This document shows, piece after piece, positions 1 to 8,349 of a DNA stretch of 64,000 bases. Position 1 is the first letter of the stretch. Every line of letters starts with the position of its first letter. This DNA comes from JBFXAF01 sp050184585 (GTDB taxonomy: Bacteria > Pseudomonadota > Alphaproteobacteria > Rhizobiales > Rhizobiaceae). Below the pieces are notes generated by a model that worked only from the letters and a program-made list of their open reading frames with translations, did no database searches and was not told the DNA's origin. The stretch lies in NCBI GenBank assembly GCA_050184585.1, contig JBFXAF010000005.1:124001-188000 (forward strand), written 5' to 3'. The translations under genes and the position numbers were made by a program.

Positions 1-41
1 CGGAAACCCCCTGTTTCAAAGGACTTCAACACCAGACCCGA

Positions 42-539
42 TCAGTTCGGAGGGCCGGCGACCGCGTCGATCGCGGGGTGGCTCAGCCGATCGCCAACGT
101 CGATTCCGGCGCCGACCGCGATGCCCCGCTTCACTTCCAGCACGAACCGGACCGGTTCCGGCGTGCCGATCGGCGCCGTCGAGAAGGGTTCTCCGGGCAA
201 GACCGCGCGGACGCGCCCGTCCTCCCCGACGAAAACGAGATCGAGCGGCATTGGCGTGTTTTTCATCCAGAAGCCAACTGGCCGCGTTTCCTCGAAGACG
301 AACAGCATGCCGCGGCGATCGTCCATCTGCTCGCGAAACATCAGGCCCCGCGCCCGCTCGGTCGCGTCGTCGGCGATCTCGATGCTGAAGGTTGCATCCG
401 CCTGGCCCGGCACGACCAGCGGGGCGGGGTCGACCGGCAACATCATGGGCTCTTCAGCCCGGACCACCGTGGCCGCGAGCAGTGACGTGAGAACGACGCA
501 GACCGCTATCGCCCGTGGGATCGCCTCAAATGGGGTCAT
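42..539 (-). CDS. DUF192 family secreted protein
   Basis: A 165-residue protein of the DUF192 family; the molecular function of this family is not established. The N-terminus has a hydrophobic segment ending near VVRAEE, which fits a signal peptide and periplasmic location. The family core follows, with the motifs RGLMFRE, MLFVFEE and FWMKNTPMPLD. The frame stays open upstream to 647, but the added residues would run back into the cold-shock gene and precede the signal peptide, so I start at the ATG at 539. It lies 25 bp downstream of the double cold-shock gene on the same strand and is probably co-transcribed with it, an arrangement I know from other rhizobia. Confidence 0.85.
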   Translation of the reverse strand: MTPFEAIPRAIAVCVVLTSLLAATVVRAEEPMMLPVDPAPLVVPGQADATFSIEIADDATERARGLMFREQMDDRRGMLFVFEETRPVGFWMKNTPMPLDLVFVGEDGRVRAVLPGEPFSTAPIGTPEPVRFVLEVKRGIAVGAGIDVGDRLSHPAIDAVAGPPN

Positions 540-564
540 GGATACCTTCCGGTGGGATGCTGCG

Positions 565-1161
565 TCAGTGCGCGACAGGCAGCGTTCCCATATCCGGATG
601 GATTTCGGCAGCCATAAGGCCTTTGTCGCCGCGACCAAAGCGGACAAGCACCACCTGACCTGGCCTCAACTCGGTGAGACCATAGCGGCGGAGCGTTTCC
701 ATATGCACGAAAATGTCCTCGGTGCCTTCGCCGCGGGTGAGAAAGCCAAAGCCCTTTGTGCGGTTGAACCACTTCACCAACGCCCGCTCCAACCCGCTCT
801 CGGGCGTCACCGACACATGGGTCCGGGCCGGCTGCTGCTCCGCGGGGTGGATCGCCGTCGTGTTGTCCATCGACAGCACGCGGAACGCCTGGAAGCCGCG
901 CTCGCCGCGCTTGACGATGCACAGCACGCGGGCACCTTCGAGCGCGGTCTGGAAGCCGTCGCGCCTCAGGCAGGTGACGTGCAGGAGCACGTCGCCGAAA
1001 CCTGGCTGGTCGGGCAGGATGAAGCCATAGCCCTTGGCTACGTCGAACCACTTGATGGCGCCGGAGACTTCGATGAGATCCGCGCTGTCGCTGCCATCGA
1101 GACGGTCCAGCGCATCGCCCCTCGCCTCGTCATGCCCCAGGACTGAGGCCTTGTCCCCCAT
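565..1161 (-). CDS. Cold-shock protein with two CSD domains
   Basis: A 198-residue protein with two cold-shock (CspA-type, OB-fold) domains. The first is about residues 30-100, with IKWFDVAKGYGFI as its RNP1-type strand. The second is about residues 125-195, with VKWFNRTKGFGFL and DIFVHMETL. A polar linker joins them. Single-stranded RNA or DNA binding, as RNA chaperone or transcription antiterminator, is expected from the family. Two-domain versions of about 190-200 residues are typical of Rhizobiales. An inverted repeat lies 37 bp upstream (1198-1215). Confidence 0.92.
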   Translation of the reverse strand: MGDKASVLGHDEARGDALDRLDGSDSADLIEVSGAIKWFDVAKGYGFILPDQPGFGDVLLHVTCLRRDGFQTALEGARVLCIVKRGERGFQAFRVLSMDNTTAIHPAEQQPARTHVSVTPESGLERALVKWFNRTKGFGFLTRGEGTEDIFVHMETLRRYGLTELRPGQVVLVRFGRGDKGLMAAEIHPDMGTLPVAH

Positions 1162-1197
1162 TCGAACGAACCCCCGTATTCAAGAACGCCGCCACTG

Positions 1198-1215
1198 ATT
1201 CTTGGTCCCAAGAAT
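1198..1215. promoter_or_regulatory. Palindrome upstream of the cold-shock gene
   Basis: Two 8-base arms, ATTCTTGG and CCAAGAAT, separated by 2 bases, lie 37 bp before the cold-shock start and within the 218-bp divergent region facing gloA. It could be an operator or a hairpin in the 5' leader. The symmetry is seen directly; its role is inferred. Nothing else distinct is seen between 1162 and 1379. Confidence 0.4.
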
Positions 1216-1379
1216 AACACCCCCCATTCGTGTGAGTGCAAGGCCCGATCCTGCCTTTTTTGACGATTTCCCGCTCCGCAATATTCCCTTTCATCTTCGC
1301 ACCTGCGGTAAGTCCCTGCGACGGTTGCCCGACTTTCGGCGGCGTCCTAAGGTCAGAGTGCAATGAAGAGGTCGACACG

Positions 1380-1820
1380 ATGCGTTTTCTCCACACCATG
1401 GTCAGGGTCACCGACGTCGAGGCATCCCTCGATTTCTACTGCAACAAGCTCGGACTGCAGGAAGTGCGCCGTCATGAGAACGAGAAGGCCCGCTTCACGC
1501 TGATCTTCCTCGCCGCGCCGAAAGACAAGGCGACGTCCTCCGCCAATCGGGCGCCGGAGCTTGAGCTCACCTTCAACTGGGACCCCGAGGTCTATTCGGG
1601 CGGCCGCAGTTTCGGCCATCTCGCCTACAAGGTGGACGACATCTACGCCACATGCCAGCGATTGATGGACATGGGCGTGACCATCAATCGCCCGCCCCGC
1701 GACGGCTCCATGGCTTTCGTCAAGTCGCCGGACAACATTTCGATCGAACTGCTCCAGGAAGGCGACGCACTGCCGCCAAGGGAGCCATGGCTGTCGATGC
1801 CGAACACCGGCACCTGGTGA
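1380..1820 (+). CDS. gloA: Lactoylglutathione lyase (glyoxalase I)
   Basis: A 146-residue VOC-fold enzyme that isomerises the methylglyoxal-glutathione hemithioacetal to S-lactoylglutathione in the cytoplasm. The four expected metal ligands are present: H5, E62, H80 (in SFGHLAYKVDD) and E123 (in ISIELLQ). The length fits the short Ni/Co-type bacterial enzymes. The start at 1380 is chosen because MRFLHTMVRV is the canonical N-terminus and a GAAGAGG ribosome-binding site lies upstream; the open frame continues further upstream without homology. It is followed after 119 bp by pccB in the same direction. Confidence 0.93.
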   Translation: MRFLHTMVRVTDVEASLDFYCNKLGLQEVRRHENEKARFTLIFLAAPKDKATSSANRAPELELTFNWDPEVYSGGRSFGHLAYKVDDIYATCQRLMDMGVTINRPPRDGSMAFVKSPDNISIELLQEGDALPPREPWLSMPNTGTW

Positions 1821-1939
1821 TTGTCCCCTGCCCTGGCGACGGCCCGCCGCGGCATCTGCAATAACCTGTCCGAACGCTTGCGCGCCAAAGCGGTCCTGAT
1901 AACAGACGTGCCGACTTCGTTTCGCCTGGGAGTGACGCC

Positions 1940-3472
<1,533 letters not shown>

Positions 3473-3509
3473 GCAGACGTATCATGGGCTGGCAGCACGC
3501 GGGTAAACT

Positions 3510-3524
3510 TGATATTTTCAGTCC
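3510..3524. promoter_or_regulatory. Candidate RirA/IRO-like site upstream of rirA
   Basis: TGA-TATTTTCAG-TCC lies about 85 bp before the rirA start, in the AT-richest part of the pccB-rirA gap. It matches the rhizobial iron-responsive operator TGA-N9-TCA except for the last base. The imperfect site at 8251-8265 departs from the consensus at the same half-site position. A perfect TGA-N9-TCA also occurs at 3470-3484, overlapping the pccB stop codon. Six fixed bases occur often by chance, so RirA autoregulation here is only an inference. Confidence 0.35.
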
Positions 3525-3608
3525 ACAATTGTCCGTTCCACCTTGTCTGGAATTGTTCTAAGGTGTAGGCCGATTGCAGGGGCCGTCTTGGCTCTACAGG
3601 AATGCGCC

Positions 3609-4070
3609 ATGCGGCTTACCCGCCAGACAAATTACGCGATCCGGATCCTCATGTATTGCGCGGCCAACGATGGTCGGCTGAGTCGGATCCCGGAGATCGC
3701 CGCAGCCTATTCGGTCTCGGAGCTCTTCCTCTTCAAGATCCTGCAGCCCCTGGTCGAGAACCGTCTCGTCGAGACGGTGCGCGGCCGCAACGGCGGAGTC
3801 AGGCTCGGGCGCCATGCCTCGAAGATCACGCTCTTCGACATCGTGCGCGTCACCGAAGAGAGTTTCGCCATGGCGGAGTGCTTCGAGGACGGCGCAACGG
3901 AGTGTCCGCTGGTCGACAGCTGCGCGCTGAACGCGGCTCTCCGCGAGGCGCTGGGTGCATTTTTCGACGTTCTGTCGCGTCATTCGATCGAGGATCTGGT
4001 CAACGCCAAGCCCAACGTGCGGACGCTGCTTGGCATCGGCGAGATCACGCCGCGGGCGCTGGCGGGATAG
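3609..4070 (+). CDS. rirA: Rrf2-family iron regulator RirA
   Basis: A 153-residue Rrf2-family winged-helix repressor. It reads iron status through an Fe-S cluster and represses iron- and heme-uptake genes in rhizobia. The N-terminal DNA-binding domain begins MRLTRQTNYA, with RGRNGGVRLG in the wing. The three cluster ligands are C91, C99 and C105 (AECFEDGATECPLVDSC), at the positions known for RirA. The start at 3609 gives the canonical N-terminus; the upstream extension lacks homology. Its stop (4068-4070) directly abuts the stop of convergent hmuV (4071-4073) with no spacer. Confidence 0.95.
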   Translation: MRLTRQTNYAIRILMYCAANDGRLSRIPEIAAAYSVSELFLFKILQPLVENRLVETVRGRNGGVRLGRHASKITLFDIVRVTEESFAMAECFEDGATECPLVDSCALNAALREALGAFFDVLSRHSIEDLVNAKPNVRTLLGIGEITPRALAG

Positions 4071-4862
4071 CTACAGCCCAGCCGACTGCGGCAGCACGAA
4101 CGGCACGCCCTCACGCGGCACTGCTCCGACCTTGAGGTTGCATTCGAACACGCTGCCGAGCAGTGCGTCCGACAGCGTTTCCACGGGAGCGCCCGTCGCG
4201 GCCAGCCTTCCCTTGTGCATGACGTAGACGCGATCGGCATACATCGAGGTGAGGTTCAGGTCGTGGAGGACCGCCACCACCCCACCGCCCCGCCGCGCAA
4301 AATCGCGGGCGACGTCCATGATCGTCAGCTGGTGACGGATGTCGAGGCTGGACACCGGCTCGTCGAGCAGGAGCCATCGTGGCCGGCCACCCAACACCGG
4401 AGCCCACACCTGGCAGAGCACGCGTGCGAGCTGCACGCGTTGCTGCTCGCCGCCGGAAAGCTCCTGATAGAAGCGGCCACCGAAACCTTCGAGGTCGACG
4501 CGCGCCAGCGCCCGCTCGGGAAGCCGCCCGTCCTCGCCCGGCAGCGCGCCGCTGCGCCCGTTCATCAAGCCGAGCTTCACCACCTCGCGGACGGTAAAGG
4601 GGAAGGAGAGCGCCATCGCCTGCGGCAGCACCGCACGCATGACCGCAGCATCCGCGGGAGCCATTTTGGCGACCGTCCGTCCGTTGATGGTCAGTTCCCC
4701 GACGTAGGGAAGATCGCCCGCCAGCGCGCGCAGAAACGTCGTCTTTCCAGAACCGTTCGGGCCGACGATGGCCGCCACTTCGCCCGGCCGGACCTCGAAG
4801 TCGATGCCGGAGACGATCTTCTTGCCGCCGATGGAGACCGAGACGTCGAGCCCTTCGATCAT
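4071..4862 (-). CDS. hmuV: Heme ABC transporter ATP-binding protein
   Basis: A 263-residue ABC ATPase that energises heme import across the inner membrane with the HmuU permease. Visible motifs are Walker A GPNGSGKTT (about residues 33-41), signature LSGGEQQR, Walker B LLLDEP and the switch histidine in VLHDLN. It is the last gene of hemP-hmuS-hmuT-hmuU-hmuV. Its ATG lies 7 bp after the hmuU stop, so translational coupling is likely. Confidence 0.95.
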   Translation of the reverse strand: MIEGLDVSVSIGGKKIVSGIDFEVRPGEVAAIVGPNGSGKTTFLRALAGDLPYVGELTINGRTVAKMAPADAAVMRAVLPQAMALSFPFTVREVVKLGLMNGRSGALPGEDGRLPERALARVDLEGFGGRFYQELSGGEQQRVQLARVLCQVWAPVLGGRPRWLLLDEPVSSLDIRHQLTIMDVARDFARRGGGVVAVLHDLNLTSMYADRVYVMHKGRLAATGAPVETLSDALLGSVFECNLKVGAVPREGVPFVLPQSAGL

Positions 4863-4869
4863 GGCTTCC

Positions 4870-5964
4870 TCACAAATCCAGGATGCCGCGCCGGCGCAGC
4901 AGTATCCACAGGAAGAACGGGGCGCCGGCGGCGGCCGTGACGATGCCGATGGGCAACTCGGCGGGCGCCACGATGGTGCGGCTGACCGCGTCGGCGAGGA
5001 GCAGCAGGCTGGCGCCCAGCAGCGCCGAGGCGGGAAGCAGGTAGCGGTTGTCCGGGCCCATCAGCAGACGCAAGAGATGTGGCACCACGATGCCGACGAA
5101 ACCGATTCCGCCGCTGACCGCCACCGATGCCCCCACGGCCGCCGAAACGGCAAAGATGCCGACGTTCTTGAGGCGCTGGACGGGCACGCCCAGATGCCGC
5201 GCGGTCGCCTCGCCAAGCGCCAATGCGTTGAGACCGCGCGCGACGAATCCTGTCGTTGCGAGCGCGACGACGATGATCGGAGCGACGGCCGCGATCTTGG
5301 TCCACGTCGCGCCGGCGAGCGAGCCGAGGTTCCAGAATGTCAGGTCCCGGAGCTGCCGGTCGTCAGCCATGAAGATCAGCAGACCCATCAGGGCGCTCGC
5401 GAGCGCCGCGATCGCGATGCCGGCAAGCAGCATCGTGGCGACCGAGGTCTGCCCCTGCCGCGTGGCGATGCGGTAGAGCAGCAGCGTCGTCGCCAGCGCG
5501 AATGCAAAGGCAGTCATGGGCAGCGCGTAGAAACCGAAGATCGCGGTGATCGGCAGGAGCACCGTACCGCCCAGCACGATCACCGAGACCGCGCCAAGCG
5601 CGGCGCCCGCCGAGACACCCACGAGTCCCGGATCTGCCAGCGGGTTGCGGAACAGTCCCTGCATGACGGCGCCCGAAACGGCCAGCGCCGCTCCGATGAG
5701 GATGCCGAGTACGATGCGCGGCAGGCGGATGTCGTAGACGATGACCCGGTCGCGTGCGCTGAGCGCGGATTCGTTTCCAGAAAACCAGTCGGCCAAGACC
5801 GCCCAGGGCGACGCATCGGACGCCCCAGAAGTCGTGCTGAACAGGGCCGTTGCAATCAAGGCCACGCCCAGGACCACGATGGTGACGCGCGCCCGGGCGG
5901 TGCGGTCGCCTTCTGGCGTCGATCCGGTCAAGACCGCAACCGATCCGGCGGTTCGGTCGAGCAC
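4870..5964 (-). CDS. hmuU: Heme ABC transporter permease
   Basis: A 364-residue FecCD/BtuC-type permease with about ten hydrophobic membrane segments. Family motifs visible are RLPRIVLGILIGAALA, GLFRNPLADPGLVGV (coupling region) and GFVGIVVPHLLRLL near the cytoplasmic gate. It forms the inner-membrane channel for heme with HmuV and receives heme from HmuT. It starts 3 bp after the hmuT stop and is followed by hmuV after 7 bp. Confidence 0.94.
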   Translation of the reverse strand: MLDRTAGSVAVLTGSTPEGDRTARARVTIVVLGVALIATALFSTTSGASDASPWAVLADWFSGNESALSARDRVIVYDIRLPRIVLGILIGAALAVSGAVMQGLFRNPLADPGLVGVSAGAALGAVSVIVLGGTVLLPITAIFGFYALPMTAFAFALATTLLLYRIATRQGQTSVATMLLAGIAIAALASALMGLLIFMADDRQLRDLTFWNLGSLAGATWTKIAAVAPIIVVALATTGFVARGLNALALGEATARHLGVPVQRLKNVGIFAVSAAVGASVAVSGGIGFVGIVVPHLLRLLMGPDNRYLLPASALLGASLLLLADAVSRTIVAPAELPIGIVTAAAGAPFFLWILLRRRGILDL

Positions 5965-5967
5965 CGC

Positions 5968-6858
5968 TCAGTTCCCGACCGACTCACCGTAGAGCGCGAC
6001 GGCCAGGTCGCGCACGGCGCCCGCCGTACGCGGACCGAAGCCGAGCAGGTAGGAGCCGTCCATCCTGAGCACGGCTCCGGCCTTCCCGGCAGGGGTCGGC
6101 GCGATGGCCGGATGCGCGAGCAGTTCGGAATCGGCCGCACCGTGGTCGCCGCCACGATCCATCATCAGGATGATGTCCGGAGCAGCGATGACGGCGGCCT
6201 CGTCGGCAATCTGCTTGTAGCCCGAGAACCCCTCGACCGCGTTCAGCCCGCCCGCCATGCGAATGATGCCATCGGCGGCCGTGTCCGCTCCTGAAGCGAG
6301 GATCTTGCCGCCTTGCGTCGACAGGATGAACAGCACGCGCTTCTTCGCTGCGACCTTGGCCGTCAGTGCTTCGGCGGCTTTCATGTCGGCGTCGACCTGT
6401 CCGGCCAAGGCGTCGGCCTTGGCGTCGACCGAGAGTGCCTTTCCGACGATGCGGATCTTCGACAGGATGCCGTCGCGGTCGAAGGTCTCCGGAACCTCGA
6501 CATACTGCACGCTCGCCTTCTTCAGAACGTCCACGGCTTCCTTCGGGCCGCTGCCCTCGAGTGCGATGATCGCGCTCGGATTGACCGACAGCACACCCTC
6601 GGGCGACAGGGCGCGCATGTAGCCTACGTCCGGCAACCGCAGCGCGGCCTCCGGATAGAGGCTGGTGGAATCGCGCGCGACCAGCCTGCCCTCTTCGCCG
6701 AGAGCGTAGACGATCTCGGTCAGCGACCCGCCGATCGAGGCAACCCGCGACGCATCCTTGAACACATCGCCCTCCTCGAAGGCCGATGCCGTCATTGCCG
6801 TCGCGACGACGAGCAACGCACCGCAGAACGCAGGTCGCGTGAAGCTTGAAAGCAACAT
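5968..6858 (-). CDS. hmuT: Periplasmic heme-binding protein
   Basis: A 296-residue periplasmic-binding protein of the type III, BtuF-like fold. It carries heme from the outer-membrane receptor to HmuUV. Residues 1-26 form a signal peptide with a cleavage site near ATAMTASAF. Family motifs include SIGGSLTEIVYALG, RLPDVGYMRALSPEGVLSV and DIILMMDRGG. A tyrosine in DVGYMRAL is a reasonable candidate for an axial heme ligand, as in other HmuT proteins. It sits between hmuS and hmuU. Confidence 0.94.
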   Translation of the reverse strand: MLLSSFTRPAFCGALLVVATAMTASAFEEGDVFKDASRVASIGGSLTEIVYALGEEGRLVARDSTSLYPEAALRLPDVGYMRALSPEGVLSVNPSAIIALEGSGPKEAVDVLKKASVQYVEVPETFDRDGILSKIRIVGKALSVDAKADALAGQVDADMKAAEALTAKVAAKKRVLFILSTQGGKILASGADTAADGIIRMAGGLNAVEGFSGYKQIADEAAVIAAPDIILMMDRGGDHGAADSELLAHPAIAPTPAGKAGAVLRMDGSYLLGFGPRTAGAVRDLAVALYGESVGN

Positions 6859-6879
6859 GGGGATACTCCTGGATACGTG

Positions 6880-7935
6880 TCAGGCGGCCGTCGACTGGGG
6901 AATGCGCGGCAGCGTCTCCGCGAGCTCACGCCACTCGGCGCGCTCGCCGGCGCCTTCCTGACGGTAGCCGAAGAACTGGATGATGAGGTCGCCCGCCGCG
7001 CCATATGCTTCGAGTGAGGTGACGTGGCCGTCCCTGGTCGGCTTGCGGACCGCCCATAGCTCGCGGACATGATCCGTGCGCAGATGCATGTGGAAGGTCT
7101 CGTCGAGGATGTTTATCCACGGCCCCATCGGCTTGATCGACGCGATCGGCCCGTGGTGAATCTGAATGCAGCCGCGGTTGCCGACGAAGCACATGATCGG
7201 GATCTGCCCGCCGGCCGCGTGATGCAGCATCGCGGTCAGCGCGTCGCGATCCAACTGCCAGGCGTAGTCTTGTCCAACCATTCGGACGGCGTCCTGCCGG
7301 GCGATCTTGAGCTCGCGGAGCATGCCGAAGAACTGGTGCACGTCGGTCATCCGGCTCCATCGTTCGCGCAGTTCCTCGGCGCCGGCCGCATCCTCGGAAC
7401 TGGCCGAGCCGGCAACGGGCGGCGTTACCGAAACGGCATGCGACTGATCCGCGGAAACGAGCGAACTCGCGAGATTCTGGAAGGCATAGAGATTCGAATT
7501 GGGGCGCAGGTGGACCTTGTGCACCGCATCCCCGGCGCCGTCGAAGAACTGCATCGAGTGGCGAATCTCGTCACCATCCCGCTTTTCGACGAGGAACCCG
7601 TGTTTCCACACCTTCGGGAAGATGCGCAAATCGATCTGCTCGCCCAGCACCATGGCGTTCTGATCGCCGGGAACGACCTTGTCGTACACGCCGATCTTCT
7701 CGTGGACGGCGCTCTCGTTGCGGGTCAGGGCCATGACCTCTCCGACAGCCTCCAGGCCGGAGAGCAAATCGTTGACGCGCGGTTCGATCCTCGTGACCCC
7801 CTCCCCGCACCATGCCGCGACGAACTCCGCTTCCGACACGCCGAGTTGAGTGGCGAGGTCACGCTCGCGCATCTTGGGGTTGTCGGCTCGCGCCTGGCGG
7901 ATTGCCGCCGGCTCTGGCTTCACGATCGCATCCAC
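6880..7935 (-). CDS. hmuS: Hemin-degrading/heme-transport factor HmuS
   Basis: A 351-residue cytoplasmic protein of the HmuS/ShuS/ChuS family, built as two similar halves. It binds imported heme and takes part in heme handling or degradation. Recognisable segments are RARADNPKMRERDLA at the N-terminus, KVWKHGFLVEK, and the second-half repeat GNRGCIQIHHGPI followed by WINILDETFHMHLR. The length matches the family. It lies second in the operon, 16 bp after hemP and 21 bp before hmuT. A second heme-degrading enzyme of the IsdG type is encoded at 12746. Confidence 0.93.
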   Translation of the reverse strand: MDAIVKPEPAAIRQARADNPKMRERDLATQLGVSEAEFVAAWCGEGVTRIEPRVNDLLSGLEAVGEVMALTRNESAVHEKIGVYDKVVPGDQNAMVLGEQIDLRIFPKVWKHGFLVEKRDGDEIRHSMQFFDGAGDAVHKVHLRPNSNLYAFQNLASSLVSADQSHAVSVTPPVAGSASSEDAAGAEELRERWSRMTDVHQFFGMLRELKIARQDAVRMVGQDYAWQLDRDALTAMLHHAAGGQIPIMCFVGNRGCIQIHHGPIASIKPMGPWINILDETFHMHLRTDHVRELWAVRKPTRDGHVTSLEAYGAAGDLIIQFFGYRQEGAGERAEWRELAETLPRIPQSTAA

Positions 7936-7951
7936 TGGTGGGCCTCCGACG

Positions 7952-8155
7952 CTACTTGTTGAGGATCAGCTTGCCCTGCCGGGTGATCTTGAGACGATAG
8001 AGCGAGCCGGCATGGGCGATGCCGATCTCGTGCGCGCCGAGAAACAGAGATTCGCTGGTCACGGTGCGCACCGGCGTGCGCAGCTCCTCGGCCCGGACAT
8101 ACGTCACCGGTTCGCGGCGCGAGAACCTGAACTCGGGGGAGATGTGCTTGTTCAT
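7952..8155 (-). CDS. hemP: Hemin uptake protein HemP/HmuP
   Basis: A 67-residue small protein ending in YRLKITRQGKLILNK, the conserved C-terminus of the HemP/HmuP family. In rhizobia HmuP is needed, with Irr, for activation of the heme receptor gene; in other bacteria HemP is described as a hemin-uptake accessory protein. It is the first gene of the leftward operon. Its start lies 57 bp from the perfect iron-responsive operator at 8213-8227. Confidence 0.9.
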   Translation of the reverse strand: MNKHISPEFRFSRREPVTYVRAEELRTPVRTVTSESLFLGAHEIGIAHAGSLYRLKITRQGKLILNK

Positions 8156-8212
8156 GGCGGAACACCCTCTCTTGACCGGTCGCGCCCCTTCGCGTTCGTC
8201 CGATCGTTATCT

Positions 8213-8227
8213 TGACTCTCATTATCA
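8213..8227. promoter_or_regulatory. Perfect iron-responsive operator (TGA-N9-TCA)
   Basis: TGA-CTCTCATTA-TCA lies in the 194-bp divergent region between hemP and the heme receptor gene. It matches the palindromic IRO consensus bound by RirA. Its position directly before the heme-uptake operon, with rirA at the far end of the same locus, supports iron-responsive control of one or both directions. Confidence 0.7.
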
Positions 8228-8250
8228 GCTTTAATACGGAGTGCAATACC

Positions 8251-8265
8251 GGACAAAATGAGTCA
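8251..8265. promoter_or_regulatory. Second, imperfect IRO-like site
   Basis: GGA-CAAAATGAG-TCA matches TGA-N9-TCA in five of six fixed bases and lies 23 bp from the perfect site, on the receptor-gene side. Two sites would allow each divergent promoter its own operator. The match is seen directly; occupancy by RirA is inferred. Confidence 0.4.
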
Positions 8266-8349
8266 ACATTAATGGCCACCGGTTAGGTTTGATCGCGAGC
8301 GAGCTCCCCAGCCAGCCAGCGCAGTCAATGCGAATATGTGGAGTGGGTG

